Positions 17,452 through 26,823 of a stretch of 64,000 nt of DNA are shown here, piece after piece. The notes beneath the pieces are model-generated. The model did no database searches and had not been told where the DNA came from. It was given only the letters and a program-made list of their open reading frames with translations. Within the stretch, counting starts at the first letter, position 1; every line of letters begins with the position of its first letter. Location of the stretch: NCBI GenBank assembly GCA_026400845.1, contig JAPLOH010000110.1, positions 1 through 64,000 of the forward strand, written 5' to 3'. A program made the position numbers and the translations under genes. This DNA comes from Alphaproteobacteria bacterium (GTDB taxonomy: Bacteria; Pseudomonadota; Alphaproteobacteria; Acetobacterales; Acetobacteraceae).

Positions 17452-19017
17452 ATGACCCGAGCCACCCAACGCGTGATGAACCTCGCCCATTTCCTGCGCC
17501 AGGCCGCAAGGCGGCTGCCCGACGGCATCGGCTTCGTCCACGGCGAGGCCAGCTGGACGTGGCGGCAAATGGAGACCCGCTGCCAGGCGCTGGCCGGAAT
17601 TCTCGCCGCGCACGGGGTCGTCAAGGGGGACCGTGTGCTGGTGCAGTCGAAGAACTGCCTGGCGATGTTCGAGTCGATGTTCGCCTGCTTCCGCCTCGGC
17701 GCGGTATGGGTGCCGACCAATTTCCGTCAGACCCCAAGCGAGGTCGCCTATCTCGCCGCGGCCAGCGGCGCGGTGGCGATGCTCTGCCACCCCGATTTCC
17801 CCGCCCACCCGCAAGCCGCGCAGGACGCCGCCCCGGCGCTGCGCCACCTGTTGTGGATCGGTGATGACGCCTACGAGGCGGCGCTCGCCACCTGCACTGC
17901 GCCGTTTGCGGCGCTCGCCGATGTCGAGCATGACGACCCCTGCTGGTTTTTCTTCACCTCCGGCACCACCGGCCGCCCCAAGGCCGCCGTGCTCACCCAT
18001 GGCCAGATGGGCTTCGTCGTCACCAACCACCTCGCCGACCTCATGCCCGGGACCAGCCAGGACGACGCCTCACTGGTGGTGGCCCCCCTCTCCCACGGCG
18101 CCGGCATTCACCAACTCGTTCAGGTCGCTCGCGCGGTAAAGACGGTGCTGCCGGGGGGCGAGCGCTTCGACCCCGCCGAGGCCTGGGCGATGGTTGAGCG
18201 CTGGCGGGTGACCAACATGTTCACCGTGCCGACCATCCTCAAACTGCTGGTGGAGCACCCGGCGGTGGATCAGCACGACCATTCCTCGCTCCGCCACGTC
18301 ATCTACGCCGGCGCCCCGATGTACCGCGCCGACCAGAAGGCGGCGTTGGCGAAGCTCGGGCCGGTGCTGGTGCAGTATTTCGGCCTCGGCGAGGTGACCG
18401 GCAACATCACCGTGCTGCCCCCCGCGCTTCACCGCCTCGAGGACGGGCCGGAGGCGCGCATCGGCACCTGCGGCATCGAGCGCACGGCGATGCAGGTCTC
18501 GATCCAGGACGACGGCGGCGCCGAGGTGGCGCCGGGCGTCACCGGCGAAATCTGCGTCTGCGGCCCGGCCGTCTTTGCCGGCTACCACGACAACCCCGAG
18601 GCCAACGCCCGCGCCTTCCGCGACGGCTGGTTCCGCACCGGTGATCTCGGCCACATGGACGCGGAGGGATTCCTCTACATCACCGGCCGGGCGTCGGACA
18701 TGTACATCTCCGGCGGCTCCAACATCTATCCCCGCGAGATCGAGGAGAAAGCGCTGGACCACCCCGCGATCGCCGAAATTGCCGTGCTCGGCATGGCGGA
18801 CCCGACCTGGGGCGAAGTCGGCGTCGCGGTTTGCGTGGCGCGCGGGGCAATCACCGAGGCGGACCTGATCGCCTTCCTTGCCGAACGCATCGCCCGCTAC
18901 AAACTGCCACGTCGGGTGGTGTTCTGGGACGAACTGCCGAAATCGGCCTACGGCAAGGTGCCGAAAAAGCTGATCCGAGAAGAACTCGTGGCGCGCGGCG
19001 ACTGGGCCGCGAGCTGA
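17452..19017 (+). CDS. Acyl-CoA synthetase (AMP-forming)
   Basis: This 521-residue adenylate-forming enzyme activates a carboxylic acid with ATP and CoA. The P-loop is FFFTSGTTGRPKAAVLTHGQ at about residue 165; YFGLGEVTG, GYHDNPEANARAFRDGWFRTGDLG and the catalytic-Lys C-terminal motif LPKSAYGKVPKKLIRE follow. The sequence has the general long/medium-chain fatty-acid or aryl-CoA ligase layout; the substrate cannot be told. It has its own promoter region and is convergent with the alcohol dehydrogenase gene ten bases downstream. Confidence 0.88.
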   Translation: MTRATQRVMNLAHFLRQAARRLPDGIGFVHGEASWTWRQMETRCQALAGILAAHGVVKGDRVLVQSKNCLAMFESMFACFRLGAVWVPTNFRQTPSEVAYLAAASGAVAMLCHPDFPAHPQAAQDAAPALRHLLWIGDDAYEAALATCTAPFAALADVEHDDPCWFFFTSGTTGRPKAAVLTHGQMGFVVTNHLADLMPGTSQDDASLVVAPLSHGAGIHQLVQVARAVKTVLPGGERFDPAEAWAMVERWRVTNMFTVPTILKLLVEHPAVDQHDHSSLRHVIYAGAPMYRADQKAALAKLGPVLVQYFGLGEVTGNITVLPPALHRLEDGPEARIGTCGIERTAMQVSIQDDGGAEVAPGVTGEICVCGPAVFAGYHDNPEANARAFRDGWFRTGDLGHMDAEGFLYITGRASDMYISGGSNIYPREIEEKALDHPAIAEIAVLGMADPTWGEVGVAVCVARGAITEADLIAFLAERIARYKLPRRVVFWDELPKSAYGKVPKKLIREELVARGDWAAS

Positions 19018-19027
19018 GCGGTCGGGC

Positions 19028-20158
19028 TCAGCCGTTCGGGCGGAGGATCTGCCGCAGCACGGTGCCATCGGCGAGGCGGTCGAAGCCGGCGTTGATGTCT
19101 TCGAGGGGCAGGTAGCCGCTTTTCAGGCGGTCGACGGGGAGTTTGCCGCGGCGGTAGAGGTTGAGGAGGCGGGGGATGTCGCGTTCGGCGACGCAGCTGC
19201 CCATGTAGCTGCCGCGGATTTCGCGTTCGCTGCTGACGAGGTCGGCGTGCAGATAGGCGTGGCGGGATTTGCCGTCGGGCAGGCCAGCGCAGACGACGCA
19301 GCCGCCGAGGCCGGTCATGGCGTAGGCGAGTTCGACGGCTTTCATCACGCCGGCCGCCTCCACCACCTTGTCGAGCCCGCCGCCGGTGGCCGCGCGGACC
19401 TGTTCGGCGCAATCGGGGTCGGTGGCGAGGAAGGTGTCGGTGGCGCCCCATTGGCGGGCGAGGGCGAGTTTTTCGGGGCTGGCATCGACGCAGACGATGC
19501 GCCCGGCGCCGGCGGAGACGGCGGCGAAGAGTGCGTTCATGCCGACGCCGCCGAGGCCGACGATGCCGATATCCTCGCCGGCCTTGAGGCCAGCCGTGTT
19601 GATAACGGCCCCGGCCCCGGTCATCACCGCGCAGCCGAAGATGGCCGCGTCATCGAGGGGGATGTCGTGGTCGATCTTCACCGCCGAGCGGCGATCAATG
19701 ACTGCGAACTGGGCGAAGAGCGAAAGGCCGCTGCCATGGTTGATCGGCTTGCCGTTCTGGAACAGCCGGCGGGTGCCGGCGCGCAGCGTGCCGGCGGCGC
19801 GGGCGGCGTTGCCGGCGGGGCAGATGTTGGGCCGACCGGCGACGCAGTAACGGCAGATTCCACAGGAGGCCGCGAAAACGGTGATGACGTGATCGCCCGA
19901 CCTGAGATCGGCCACGCCCTCACCCACTTCGCGCACGATGCCCGCGCCCTCATGGCCGATGATCACCGGCAGTGGGCGGGGGCGGATGCCCTCGATCGCC
20001 GAGAGGTCGGAATGGCAAAGCCCGGCGGCGGCGACCTCGATCAGCACCTCGCCCGGGCCTGGCGGCAGCAGATCGACCTCCTCGATGGAGAGGGCGATGG
20101 ATTGCGCGAAGGGGCGCGGCCGCCCCTGCTCGCGTAGAATGGCGGCCTTCATGCGCAT
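19028..20158 (-). CDS. Zinc-dependent alcohol dehydrogenase (class III-like MDR)
   Basis: This 376-residue medium-chain dehydrogenase has the catalytic zinc ligands in GLCHSDLSAIEG and GHEGAGIV, four structural-zinc cysteines in CGICRYCVAGRPNIC, and an NAD-binding Rossmann motif GLGGVGMNALFAAV. The layout resembles the aryl-alcohol/S-nitrosomycothiol-type and Rxyl alcohol dehydrogenases; the substrate is unknown. ATG 20158 has GGAAAGG upstream; ATG 20152 is an alternative. It is the last gene of a minus-strand group with a 3-hydroxyisobutyryl-CoA hydrolase, so a role in branched-chain or alcohol breakdown is possible (inference). Confidence 0.87.
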   Translation of the reverse strand: MRMKAAILREQGRPRPFAQSIALSIEEVDLLPPGPGEVLIEVAAAGLCHSDLSAIEGIRPRPLPVIIGHEGAGIVREVGEGVADLRSGDHVITVFAASCGICRYCVAGRPNICPAGNAARAAGTLRAGTRRLFQNGKPINHGSGLSLFAQFAVIDRRSAVKIDHDIPLDDAAIFGCAVMTGAGAVINTAGLKAGEDIGIVGLGGVGMNALFAAVSAGAGRIVCVDASPEKLALARQWGATDTFLATDPDCAEQVRAATGGGLDKVVEAAGVMKAVELAYAMTGLGGCVVCAGLPDGKSRHAYLHADLVSSEREIRGSYMGSCVAERDIPRLLNLYRRGKLPVDRLKSGYLPLEDINAGFDRLADGTVLRQILRPNG

Positions 20159-20180
20159 GGCGGATTACCTTTCCGGGGGA

Positions 20181-20846
20181 TCAAGGGCAGGCGGAGGGGC
20201 TGACGCCGAAGGCGGCCTTGTTCTTGCCGTCGTTGAAGCAGCCGGCCTTCCAGGTGCCGGTAACGCTGCCGGCGGGGTCGGTGAGGGTGCCCTGCCCTTC
20301 CGGCAGACCATCCTTCAGCGCGCCGTCGTATTTGCGGCCATCGGAAAGCACCAGCACGCCACGTCCGGTCATGGCATCCTCGGCAAACTCGCCATCGTAG
20401 CGGTCGCCGTTCATCGTGGTGAGCACGCCGCGGCCGTTCTTGCGGCCGGCCTTCCACAGCCCCTCGAAACGCACCCCAGGCTCGGCCATCACGCCCTTGC
20501 CGTCAAAATCGTCGTCCTTGAAGTCGCCCTCATAGAAGGTGCTAAGGGTAAAGGTATACTTGCCGCGGCCGTTGAGGTGGCCATCGCGCATCTCGCCCTC
20601 GTAGCGCTGCTCACTTTCGCCGGCGCGCCACACCAGCAGGCCGCGCCCGGAGGCGCGCTTGTTGATGCAGGGGCCGGACCAGGAGGCGGTCTCCTCGGGG
20701 GCGGGGGCGCGGTTCCATACAAAACAGCCGTTGCCGGAAGGGGTCCAGCCGGGCTTGCCGACCTCGGCGAGCGGGGTCTGTGCCTGGGCGTCGAACGGGA
20801 GGAGGGCGGCCACCAGCAGGGCGACGAGGAGGATCCGGCTGATCAT
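20181..20846 (-). CDS. Secreted MORN-repeat protein
   Basis: This 221-residue protein has a signal peptide (ILLVALLVAALLPFDAQAQ) and then about five to six MORN-type units of the form YEGEMRDGHLNGRGKYTF, YEGDFKDDDFDGKGVM, FEGLWKAGRKNGRGVL, YDGEFAEDAMTGRGVL and YDGALKDGLPEGQGTL. MORN repeats form beta-hairpin strips that bind lipids or proteins. It also has two Cys near the N-terminus and one near the end. It overlaps the upstream hydrolase gene by four bases, so the two are co-translated. The exact role is unknown. Confidence 0.83.
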   Translation of the reverse strand: MISRILLVALLVAALLPFDAQAQTPLAEVGKPGWTPSGNGCFVWNRAPAPEETASWSGPCINKRASGRGLLVWRAGESEQRYEGEMRDGHLNGRGKYTFTLSTFYEGDFKDDDFDGKGVMAEPGVRFEGLWKAGRKNGRGVLTTMNGDRYDGEFAEDAMTGRGVLVLSDGRKYDGALKDGLPEGQGTLTDPAGSVTGTWKAGCFNDGKNKAAFGVSPSACP

Positions 20847-21847
20847 GCGAACACCGCGGCGATGGCGGCCGGGTCGACATCCTCGAGCCGCGCCGGGGAC
20901 CATTTCGGCGTGCGGTCCTTGTCGACCAGCATGGCGCGCACGCCCTCGTGGAATTCGGGGTGAACCGAGACAATGCGGGTGAGTGCCAGCTCGGCGGCGA
21001 GTGCGCCGCGCAGGCTGAGGGCGGCGCCGCGGCGGATCGCCTCGAAGGACCACAACACCGCCGAGGGGGAGCCGTGGCGCAGGGCGGCGAGGGCTTCGGA
21101 CGCCCAGTCGCTGCCTTCCGCTTCGAGCGCCGCGATGATGGCGGCGACGCTGTCCTGCCCAAAGCAGCGGTCGATCGCCGCACGGTGTGGGGCCAGGCTG
21201 AAGGGCGGCAGGGTTTCGGCCACCGCGGCGATAGCGGCCACACCGTCGGCGGCGATGGCGTCGGCCAGGCCGGAGATCGCCGCCTTGGGCACGAAATGGG
21301 TGGCGAGCCCGGCATGCACCGCATCCGCCCCGTGCAGGCGAGCGCCGGTGAGGCCGAGATACATGCCGAGCGCGCCGGGCAGGCGCGGCAGCATGAAGGT
21401 GGCGCCCACGTCGGGGAACAGCGCGATCGCGGTCTCCGGCATGGCGAACAGGCTGGCTTCGGACGTCACGCAGATATCGCCATGCACCGAGAGCCCGATG
21501 CCGCCGCCCATGCAAACGCCGTCGATGAGGGAGATATAGGGCTTGGGATATTCGTCGATCATCGCGTTGAGCGCGTATTCGGTGCCGAAGAACTCGGCGA
21601 CCTTGGCGTGCTCGCCGGCCATGGCGAAGGCGCGGATGGCACGGATGTCGCCGCCGGCGCAGAAGGCCCGGCCGCCGGCGCCCTCCACCACCACTGCGTG
21701 GACCGTCGGATCGTCCCGCCATGCGGTGAGCGCGGCGGTCATCGCGTGCAGCATCTCGGCGTCGAGCGCGTTCAGCGCCTTGGGCCGGTTGAGCAGCAGA
21801 TGGCCAATGCGGCCGCGGCGGGTGGCGATGATCGAGGGCTCGGACAT
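20843..21847 (-). CDS. 3-hydroxyisobutyryl-CoA hydrolase / enoyl-CoA hydratase family
   Basis: This 334-residue crotonase-fold enzyme starts at ATG 21847. It carries LNRPKALNALDAEM, GRAFCAGGDIRAI, YPKPYISLIDGVCMGGGIGLSVHG and FAMPETAIALFPDVGATFMLPRLPG. The FCAGGDIR element, the MPET Glu and the longer C-terminal half are typical of 3-hydroxyisobutyryl-CoA hydrolase (valine breakdown), rather than a simple hydratase of about 260 residues. The downstream MORN gene overlaps its stop, and an alcohol dehydrogenase follows. Confidence 0.88.
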   Translation of the reverse strand: MSEPSIIATRRGRIGHLLLNRPKALNALDAEMLHAMTAALTAWRDDPTVHAVVVEGAGGRAFCAGGDIRAIRAFAMAGEHAKVAEFFGTEYALNAMIDEYPKPYISLIDGVCMGGGIGLSVHGDICVTSEASLFAMPETAIALFPDVGATFMLPRLPGALGMYLGLTGARLHGADAVHAGLATHFVPKAAISGLADAIAADGVAAIAAVAETLPPFSLAPHRAAIDRCFGQDSVAAIIAALEAEGSDWASEALAALRHGSPSAVLWSFEAIRRGAALSLRGALAAELALTRIVSVHPEFHEGVRAMLVDKDRTPKWSPARLEDVDPAAIAAVFA

Positions 21848-21915
21848 GCGGATCTCTTGCTGGGGCGAATGAAGCGGATATAGCGGCGCGAGCGTATGCG
21901 GGAAAGCGGGCTGCA

Positions 21916-22701
21916 TCAGCGCTTTCGGGCGAGCGCGACCATGTCCCTGAGATCGGCGAGCGCCATGGCGCCGGGGTGCAACTGCTGGCCGATCACATAG
22001 GCGGGGGTGCCCTCGATTTCCAGCGCGCTGGCGAGTTTGAGATTGGCGTCCAGCCGGGCCTGGATCGCCGGATCGGCCATGTCGCGCTGCATGCGCTCCC
22101 AGTCGAGGCCAAGGCGCTGTGCGGCGGCCTTGACGACATCGGCGTCGATCTGGCCCGGGCCGGTCATCAACGCCTCGCGCATCCGCAGGTAACCACCCTG
22201 GCGCTGGGCGGCGAGCACGGCGCGAGCGGCGACGACGCTGCCGGGGCCGAGGATGGGGATGTCCTTGTAGACGATGCGCAGCTTCGGGTCGGTGCGCAGC
22301 AGTTCTGCGATTGTCGGCAGGGTGCGCCGGCAATAAGGGCAGCGGATGTCGTAGAACTCGACGATGGTGACATCGCCGCTGGGGTTGCCGGCCACCGGGT
22401 CTCCGGGCATGCGGGTCAGCGCCTCGGCGTTGCGGGCGATCGCCGCGCCGGAAGCGGCGGATTCGGCGCGCTTGGCGTCGGCCCGCACCGCCTCGATTGC
22501 GTCGCGCAGGATCGACGGGTCGGTGCGCAGGGCATGGCGGAGGATTTCGACGATCTCCTTGCGCTGGGCGTCGCTGAAGGCACTCGGGCTGATTGGCAGC
22601 CGGGGGCTGGTCTGCGCCATCGCTGGCGCGACGGCGTCCAGGACGAGCATCACGGTCAGAGCCACGATGGAGGCGATGGCCCGGGCGGGCAGTCGGAGCA
22701 T
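21916..22701 (-). CDS. DsbA-family thiol-disulfide oxidoreductase
   Basis: This 261-residue periplasmic protein has a signal peptide (IASIVALTVMLVLDAVAPAMAQ), a helical N-terminal region, and a DsbA/thioredoxin domain with the redox site CPYC at residues 121-124 (VTIVEFYDIRCPYCRRTLP) and a cis-Pro loop (EIEGTPAYVIGQ). It resembles the alphaproteobacterial BdbD/ScsC-like DsbA family, which introduces or isomerises disulphides. It lies between the M48 protease gene (37 bases upstream) and the hydrolase gene. A link to LptD disulphide formation is possible, but it is only inference. Confidence 0.87.
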   Translation of the reverse strand: MLRLPARAIASIVALTVMLVLDAVAPAMAQTSPRLPISPSAFSDAQRKEIVEILRHALRTDPSILRDAIEAVRADAKRAESAASGAAIARNAEALTRMPGDPVAGNPSGDVTIVEFYDIRCPYCRRTLPTIAELLRTDPKLRIVYKDIPILGPGSVVAARAVLAAQRQGGYLRMREALMTGPGQIDADVVKAAAQRLGLDWERMQRDMADPAIQARLDANLKLASALEIEGTPAYVIGQQLHPGAMALADLRDMVALARKR

Positions 22702-22738
22702 GCGAGGGACGTCCTTGTTTGGCTGCGGCCTCTATAGG

Positions 22739-24112
22739 TCAGAAGCCGCTGCGGTTCTCCTTTTTCACGGCATTGCTGATATCGGTCGCCCGGAGCCGGG
22801 CCGGCCCGGGTGGCAGCGCCTTTTCGGCACGGGCGGCGAATTGCCGGGCGGTGGCGATCTCGCCGTTCACCATCGCCTCCTCGGCCAGGGCGAGGTTGGC
22901 CTGGGCGGTGTCGCCGAGCTTGCCCCAGGCGACGCCGAGGGCGCGCCAGCCATCGGCATTGTCGCGCTCACGTTCGAGCGCGACCTGCAACTCCTGGATC
23001 GCCGGGCGCAGCATCAGCGGGTCCCCGCTTTCCACCATCGCATGGGCGAGGGCGATACGGATCTGCGGCTGCTCGGGGGCAATGCGGGAGGCGGCGCGGT
23101 AGGGCCCCAGCGATTCCCGCACCTTGCCGTTCTCGAACAGGATCTGGCCCTTGAGCTCGTTGAGCCACGGGTTCACCGGCTGGGCGGCGAGCAGGCCGTC
23201 GACCAGCGCCAGCGCGTCGGACAAATGGCCGAGGCGGTAGTGCGCGATGGCGCGCGCGTAGCGGGCGGGCGCCGAGGTGTCGCCCTCCGGCACATTGCGC
23301 AGCGTGACCGAGCTCGGGGTAAGGAACGCCTGCAGCTTCGCCCGCACCATGAGAAACCCGGAATCGAACCCCGGCGGCAGCGGGTTCTTGCTGTAGGGGT
23401 CGGTCGCGATGTGGTTCTGCACGAACTCGATCCGTTCGCGGGTGACCGGATGGGTCATCACGTAAGGGTCCTGCTGCGCACGGGCCAGCACTTCCTGGCC
23501 CTCGAGGTGGCGGAACAGGTCGAGCAGGCCCTGGGCCGACCATTTATTGCCAGCGAGGAACACCAGCGCACCCTGGTCGGCTGAGCGCTCCATGCCGCGG
23601 GTGAAAGAGAGGAAATTGCGCTGGGCAAGCTGCTGGGCGCCGATCGCCGCCCCTGCGCCGGCGCCCCGGGTCATCGCGCCGGCCGCAGCCCCGATCAGCA
23701 TGGCAGCGATGCTGGAGATCATCATCTCGCGCAGCGCCTCGGGCAGCTTGGCGAGGTGGCCGCCGGCGATGTGGCCGGTCTCGTGCGCGAGCACGCCGAT
23801 GAGTTCCAGCGCGCTGTCCGCCTTCATGATAAGACCCGTGTGCACGAACAGTACGTTGCCGGTGCTGACGAACGAGTTTATGGCGTTGTCCCGGATGAGG
23901 ACGATGCGGACCAGGTTGGGATCAACCCCGGCCGCGCGGAACAAGGGATTGGCGAAGGTGCGCAGCAGCGTCTCGGTTTCGGCGTCTCGGATAAGGGTGA
24001 GGCGGACGCCGCCGCCCGCGGATTGCGCGTGCGCGGATGACGCCGCGAGCGTCGCGGCCAACATGATCGGAGCCAGCATGGCAGAGACGACACGGACGAA
24101 CGAGCGCTTCAT
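22739..24112 (-). CDS. M48-family periplasmic metalloprotease with TPR domain (BepA-like)
   Basis: This 457-residue protein has a signal peptide (MLAPIMLAATLAASSAHAQ), an M48 domain with the zinc motif HETGH at residues 110-114 and the downstream third-ligand Glu in MERSADQGAL, and a C-terminal TPR region (AIAHYRLGHLSDALALVDGLLA and following). This is the BepA/YfgC layout, a protease-chaperone that checks outer-membrane protein assembly, notably LptD. The start codon (complement of 24110-24112) shares two bases with the start of the divergent lipoprotein gene. No strong ribosome site is visible. Confidence 0.9.
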   Translation of the reverse strand: MKRSFVRVVSAMLAPIMLAATLAASSAHAQSAGGGVRLTLIRDAETETLLRTFANPLFRAAGVDPNLVRIVLIRDNAINSFVSTGNVLFVHTGLIMKADSALELIGVLAHETGHIAGGHLAKLPEALREMMISSIAAMLIGAAAGAMTRGAGAGAAIGAQQLAQRNFLSFTRGMERSADQGALVFLAGNKWSAQGLLDLFRHLEGQEVLARAQQDPYVMTHPVTRERIEFVQNHIATDPYSKNPLPPGFDSGFLMVRAKLQAFLTPSSVTLRNVPEGDTSAPARYARAIAHYRLGHLSDALALVDGLLAAQPVNPWLNELKGQILFENGKVRESLGPYRAASRIAPEQPQIRIALAHAMVESGDPLMLRPAIQELQVALERERDNADGWRALGVAWGKLGDTAQANLALAEEAMVNGEIATARQFAARAEKALPPGPARLRATDISNAVKKENRSGF

Positions 24113-25544
24113 GCGGTCGAGAATAGCCAATCCCGCGCTCGCCGTCGCGCTCGCCTTCGGGCTGCTGACGTCGGGCTGCACGACGATCGGCAATTTCTTC
24201 AGCGACGAGAAGCCGAAGGAGGGTAGCGTCGGTTTTGTCAGCGGCTTCCTCGGTGCCGTGAGCGGCGACGAGCCGCAGGCGGTGTTGGCGGCGCGAAAAG
24301 TGCTGTCGGCCGGCGGCAACGCGGTGGACGCGGCGGTGGGCGGAATTTTCGCCCTCTCCGTCACCCTGCCCTCGCGCGCCGGGCTCGGCGGCGGTGGCGC
24401 CTGCCTCGCCCATCGCGGCGATTCGCGGGCCATCGGCTACCCGGACGCCTTCCTTTTCCAGCCCCAGGCCCCCGCCTCGGCCGGCGGGGCGGACCGACCG
24501 GCGGCGGCGCCGATGCTGGCGCGCGGCCTGTTCCTGATGCATGCCCGCCAGGGCAAGGCACGGTTCGAATCGCTGATCGCGGTCGGTGAGACCCTGGCGC
24601 GCGACGGCGTGCCGGCCAGCCGCGCGCTGGTGCGGGACCTCGCCATCGTCGCCGGCCCGCTCGCGGGCGATCCCGCCGCGCGCGAGATATTCCTGCCCGG
24701 CGGCCAGCCGCTCGCAGAAGGCGCGCCGCTGCTGCAACCCGATCTCGGCTCCACCTTCGCCCAGCTCCGCCGTCTCGGCGTCGGCGAGCTTCATGTCGGC
24801 GCGACCTCGCAGCGCTTCCTTGCCGGCGCCAAGCTGGCTGGTGCCTCGTTGACCGCCGAGGATATGCGCAAGGCGCTGCCGCAGATGACGCGCCCCCTGA
24901 TCGTGCCCGGCTCGGAGGAGATCGCAGTCTCCTTCCTGCCGACCCCGGCCGACGGCGGTCTCGCGGCCGCGATTGCCTACCAGACGCTGGCCGCCAACCC
25001 CACCGCGCTCGCCGAGGCGAAATCCCGCGGCTTGGCTGCCGCTGCCCTGTACCGCCGTGACGGCACCGTGGCGGAAGCCATGCTCAACGGCGCCGTGGCG
25101 CCGTCCGGAACCCTGCCACCGCTGCCCGCCAGCACTACCTTCGCGGTGCTGGATCGCGAGGGCAACGCGGTGATCTGCGCGCTCACGATGGGCAATTTGT
25201 TCGGCACCGGGCGGATCGCCGCGGGCACCGGCGTGATGCTTGCGGCCTCGCCGGCCTGGCTGCCCCCGCCGCTGCTGGCGGCCGGGATGGTGACCCTGCG
25301 CCGCGATAGCGCGCTGCGCGTGATGGCCGGGGGATCGGGCCAGGAGGGGGCACCGGTCGCCGTCGGCCTCGCCATCGCCCGCTCCCTCGCCGACCCCGGC
25401 CGGACCTTCACCGCCGACCCCGCGGCCTCGCCCGAGCCCGGCCGCGCCAACGTGGTCGGCTGCAACCGCGGTCCGACCTCGCCGGAAAGCTGCGGCTGGA
25501 CGACCGATTCGCGCGGCTTCGGGCTGGCGACCGGCAGCAACTGA
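24111..25544 (+). CDS. Gamma-glutamyltransferase-like lipoprotein
   Basis: This 477-residue protein opens with a lipoprotein signal ending LLTSGC (lipid-modified Cys at about residue 23). The rest follows the Ntn-hydrolase gamma-glutamyltransferase fold: AARKVLSAGGNAVDAAVGGIFALSV, GLGGGGACL and, near residue 342, ASTTFAVLDREGNAV, where the conserved Thr would be the self-cleavage nucleophile. The two halves are divergent from classical GGT, so the substrate may not be glutathione. ATG 24111 is used here; ATG 24078 would add eleven residues and lie inside the divergent protease gene. Confidence 0.78.
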   Translation: MRSRIANPALAVALAFGLLTSGCTTIGNFFSDEKPKEGSVGFVSGFLGAVSGDEPQAVLAARKVLSAGGNAVDAAVGGIFALSVTLPSRAGLGGGGACLAHRGDSRAIGYPDAFLFQPQAPASAGGADRPAAAPMLARGLFLMHARQGKARFESLIAVGETLARDGVPASRALVRDLAIVAGPLAGDPAAREIFLPGGQPLAEGAPLLQPDLGSTFAQLRRLGVGELHVGATSQRFLAGAKLAGASLTAEDMRKALPQMTRPLIVPGSEEIAVSFLPTPADGGLAAAIAYQTLAANPTALAEAKSRGLAAAALYRRDGTVAEAMLNGAVAPSGTLPPLPASTTFAVLDREGNAVICALTMGNLFGTGRIAAGTGVMLAASPAWLPPPLLAAGMVTLRRDSALRVMAGGSGQEGAPVAVGLAIARSLADPGRTFTADPAASPEPGRANVVGCNRGPTSPESCGWTTDSRGFGLATGSN

Positions 25545-25546
25545 CG

Positions 25547-25573
25547 TGGCGCTGAAAACATGGCGCTGAAAAC
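25547..25573 (+). repeat. Tandem duplication at the aminotransferase start
   Basis: TGGCGCTGAAAAC occurs at 25547-25559 and again at 25561-25573 with one base between (period 14). Each copy supplies a start-like codon (GTG 25546, ATG 25560), but only the second is in frame with the aminotransferase. Confidence 0.85.
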
Positions 25574-26720
25574 CGGCCGCGGCGCCGCAGCGCCGTCGTT
25601 CATCGTGATGGACGTGATCAGCGCCGCCAATGCGCGCCAGGCTGCCCTGCCGCCGGGGGCGCCGCACATCATCCGCATGGAGGTCGGCCAGCCCGGCACC
25701 GGCGCGCCGGCGGGCGCGGTCGCCGCCGTGCAGCGGGCGCTCGCCGCCGGTGGTTCGCTCGGCTACACGGAGGCGCTCGGCATCCCGAGCCTGCGCGCAC
25801 GCATCGCCCGCCACTACGCCGACTGGTATGGCGCCGACGTGCCGGCGCACCGCGTCGCCGTCACCGTGGGTGCTTCCGGTGCGTTCCCACTGGCCTTCCT
25901 CGCCGCCTTCGACCCGGGTGACCGGGTCGCCATGGCCGCGCCGTTCTACCCGCCCTATGTGAATATACTCACCGCGCTCGGCATCGAGCCGGTGATCCTC
26001 ACTGCCGGGCTCGAAACCCGCTTCCAGCCGACGGTCGCCATGCTGGAGCGGCTCGATCCGCGACCGGACGGCCTGATCGTCGCCAGCCCCTGCAACCCCG
26101 CCGGCACCATGCTGCATCCCGCGGAACTGGCCGAGATCGCGACCTGGTGCCACGCGAACGGCGTGCGGCTGATCAGTGACGAGATCTACCACGGCCTCAA
26201 CTACGACGCCCCGTTGGCCACCGCCGCCAAGCTGAGCCCCTCCGCCGTGGTGGTGAACAGCTTCTCGAAATACTTCTCGATGACCGGCTGGCGCATCGGC
26301 TGGCTGGTGCTGCCGGACGATTTGGTGCGCCCGGTGGAGTGCCTGGCGCAGAACATGTTCATCTCCGCCCCGCACATCGCCCAGATTGCCGCCGAGGCGG
26401 CGTTCGACTGCACCACGGAGCTGGAGGCCAATATCGCCCGCTACCGGCGATCGCGCGATTTGCTGCTGGCGCGGCTGCCCGGCGCCGGTTTCCCTCGCCT
26501 TTCACCGGCCGAGGGCGCCTTCTACATCTACGCCGACGTCTCAGACCGCACCAACGACAGCCGCGAATTTTGCGCCCGCATGCTGGCCGAGGCCGGCGTC
26601 GCGGCTTCCCCCGGCGTCGACTTCGACCGCGAGCGGGGGCACCATTTCGTGCGCTTCAGCTATTGCGGCCCGGAGGAGGACATGGCCGAGGCGGCAGAGC
26701 GGCTCGCGCGCTGGCGATAG
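25560..26720 (+). CDS. PLP-dependent aminotransferase (class I/II)
   Basis: This 386-residue fold-type I aminotransferase has RMEVGQPGTGAP at the substrate-binding start, YTEALGIPSLRARIARHY, SPCNPAGTMLHPAEL, LISDEIYHGLNYD, and the PLP lysine in NSFSKYFSMTGWRIGW near residue 237. It ends with an Arg-containing FVRFSYCG motif that binds the substrate carboxylate. It belongs to the aspartate/alanine-type aminotransferases; the amino donor is not deducible. It lies 15 bases after the lipoprotein gene and is probably transcribed with it. Confidence 0.9.
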   Translation: MALKTGRGAAAPSFIVMDVISAANARQAALPPGAPHIIRMEVGQPGTGAPAGAVAAVQRALAAGGSLGYTEALGIPSLRARIARHYADWYGADVPAHRVAVTVGASGAFPLAFLAAFDPGDRVAMAAPFYPPYVNILTALGIEPVILTAGLETRFQPTVAMLERLDPRPDGLIVASPCNPAGTMLHPAELAEIATWCHANGVRLISDEIYHGLNYDAPLATAAKLSPSAVVVNSFSKYFSMTGWRIGWLVLPDDLVRPVECLAQNMFISAPHIAQIAAEAAFDCTTELEANIARYRRSRDLLLARLPGAGFPRLSPAEGAFYIYADVSDRTNDSREFCARMLAEAGVAASPGVDFDRERGHHFVRFSYCGPEEDMAEAAERLARWR

Positions 26721-26823
26721 TCGGCCGCCGCAGCGTGTTACCGCGCGTCGGAAGATTTTACACACGGGCTTTTGCGTAGCCGTGTTCCGCGGCGAAACAG
26801 GCGGGTTTCCTGAGTCTTCGCCT

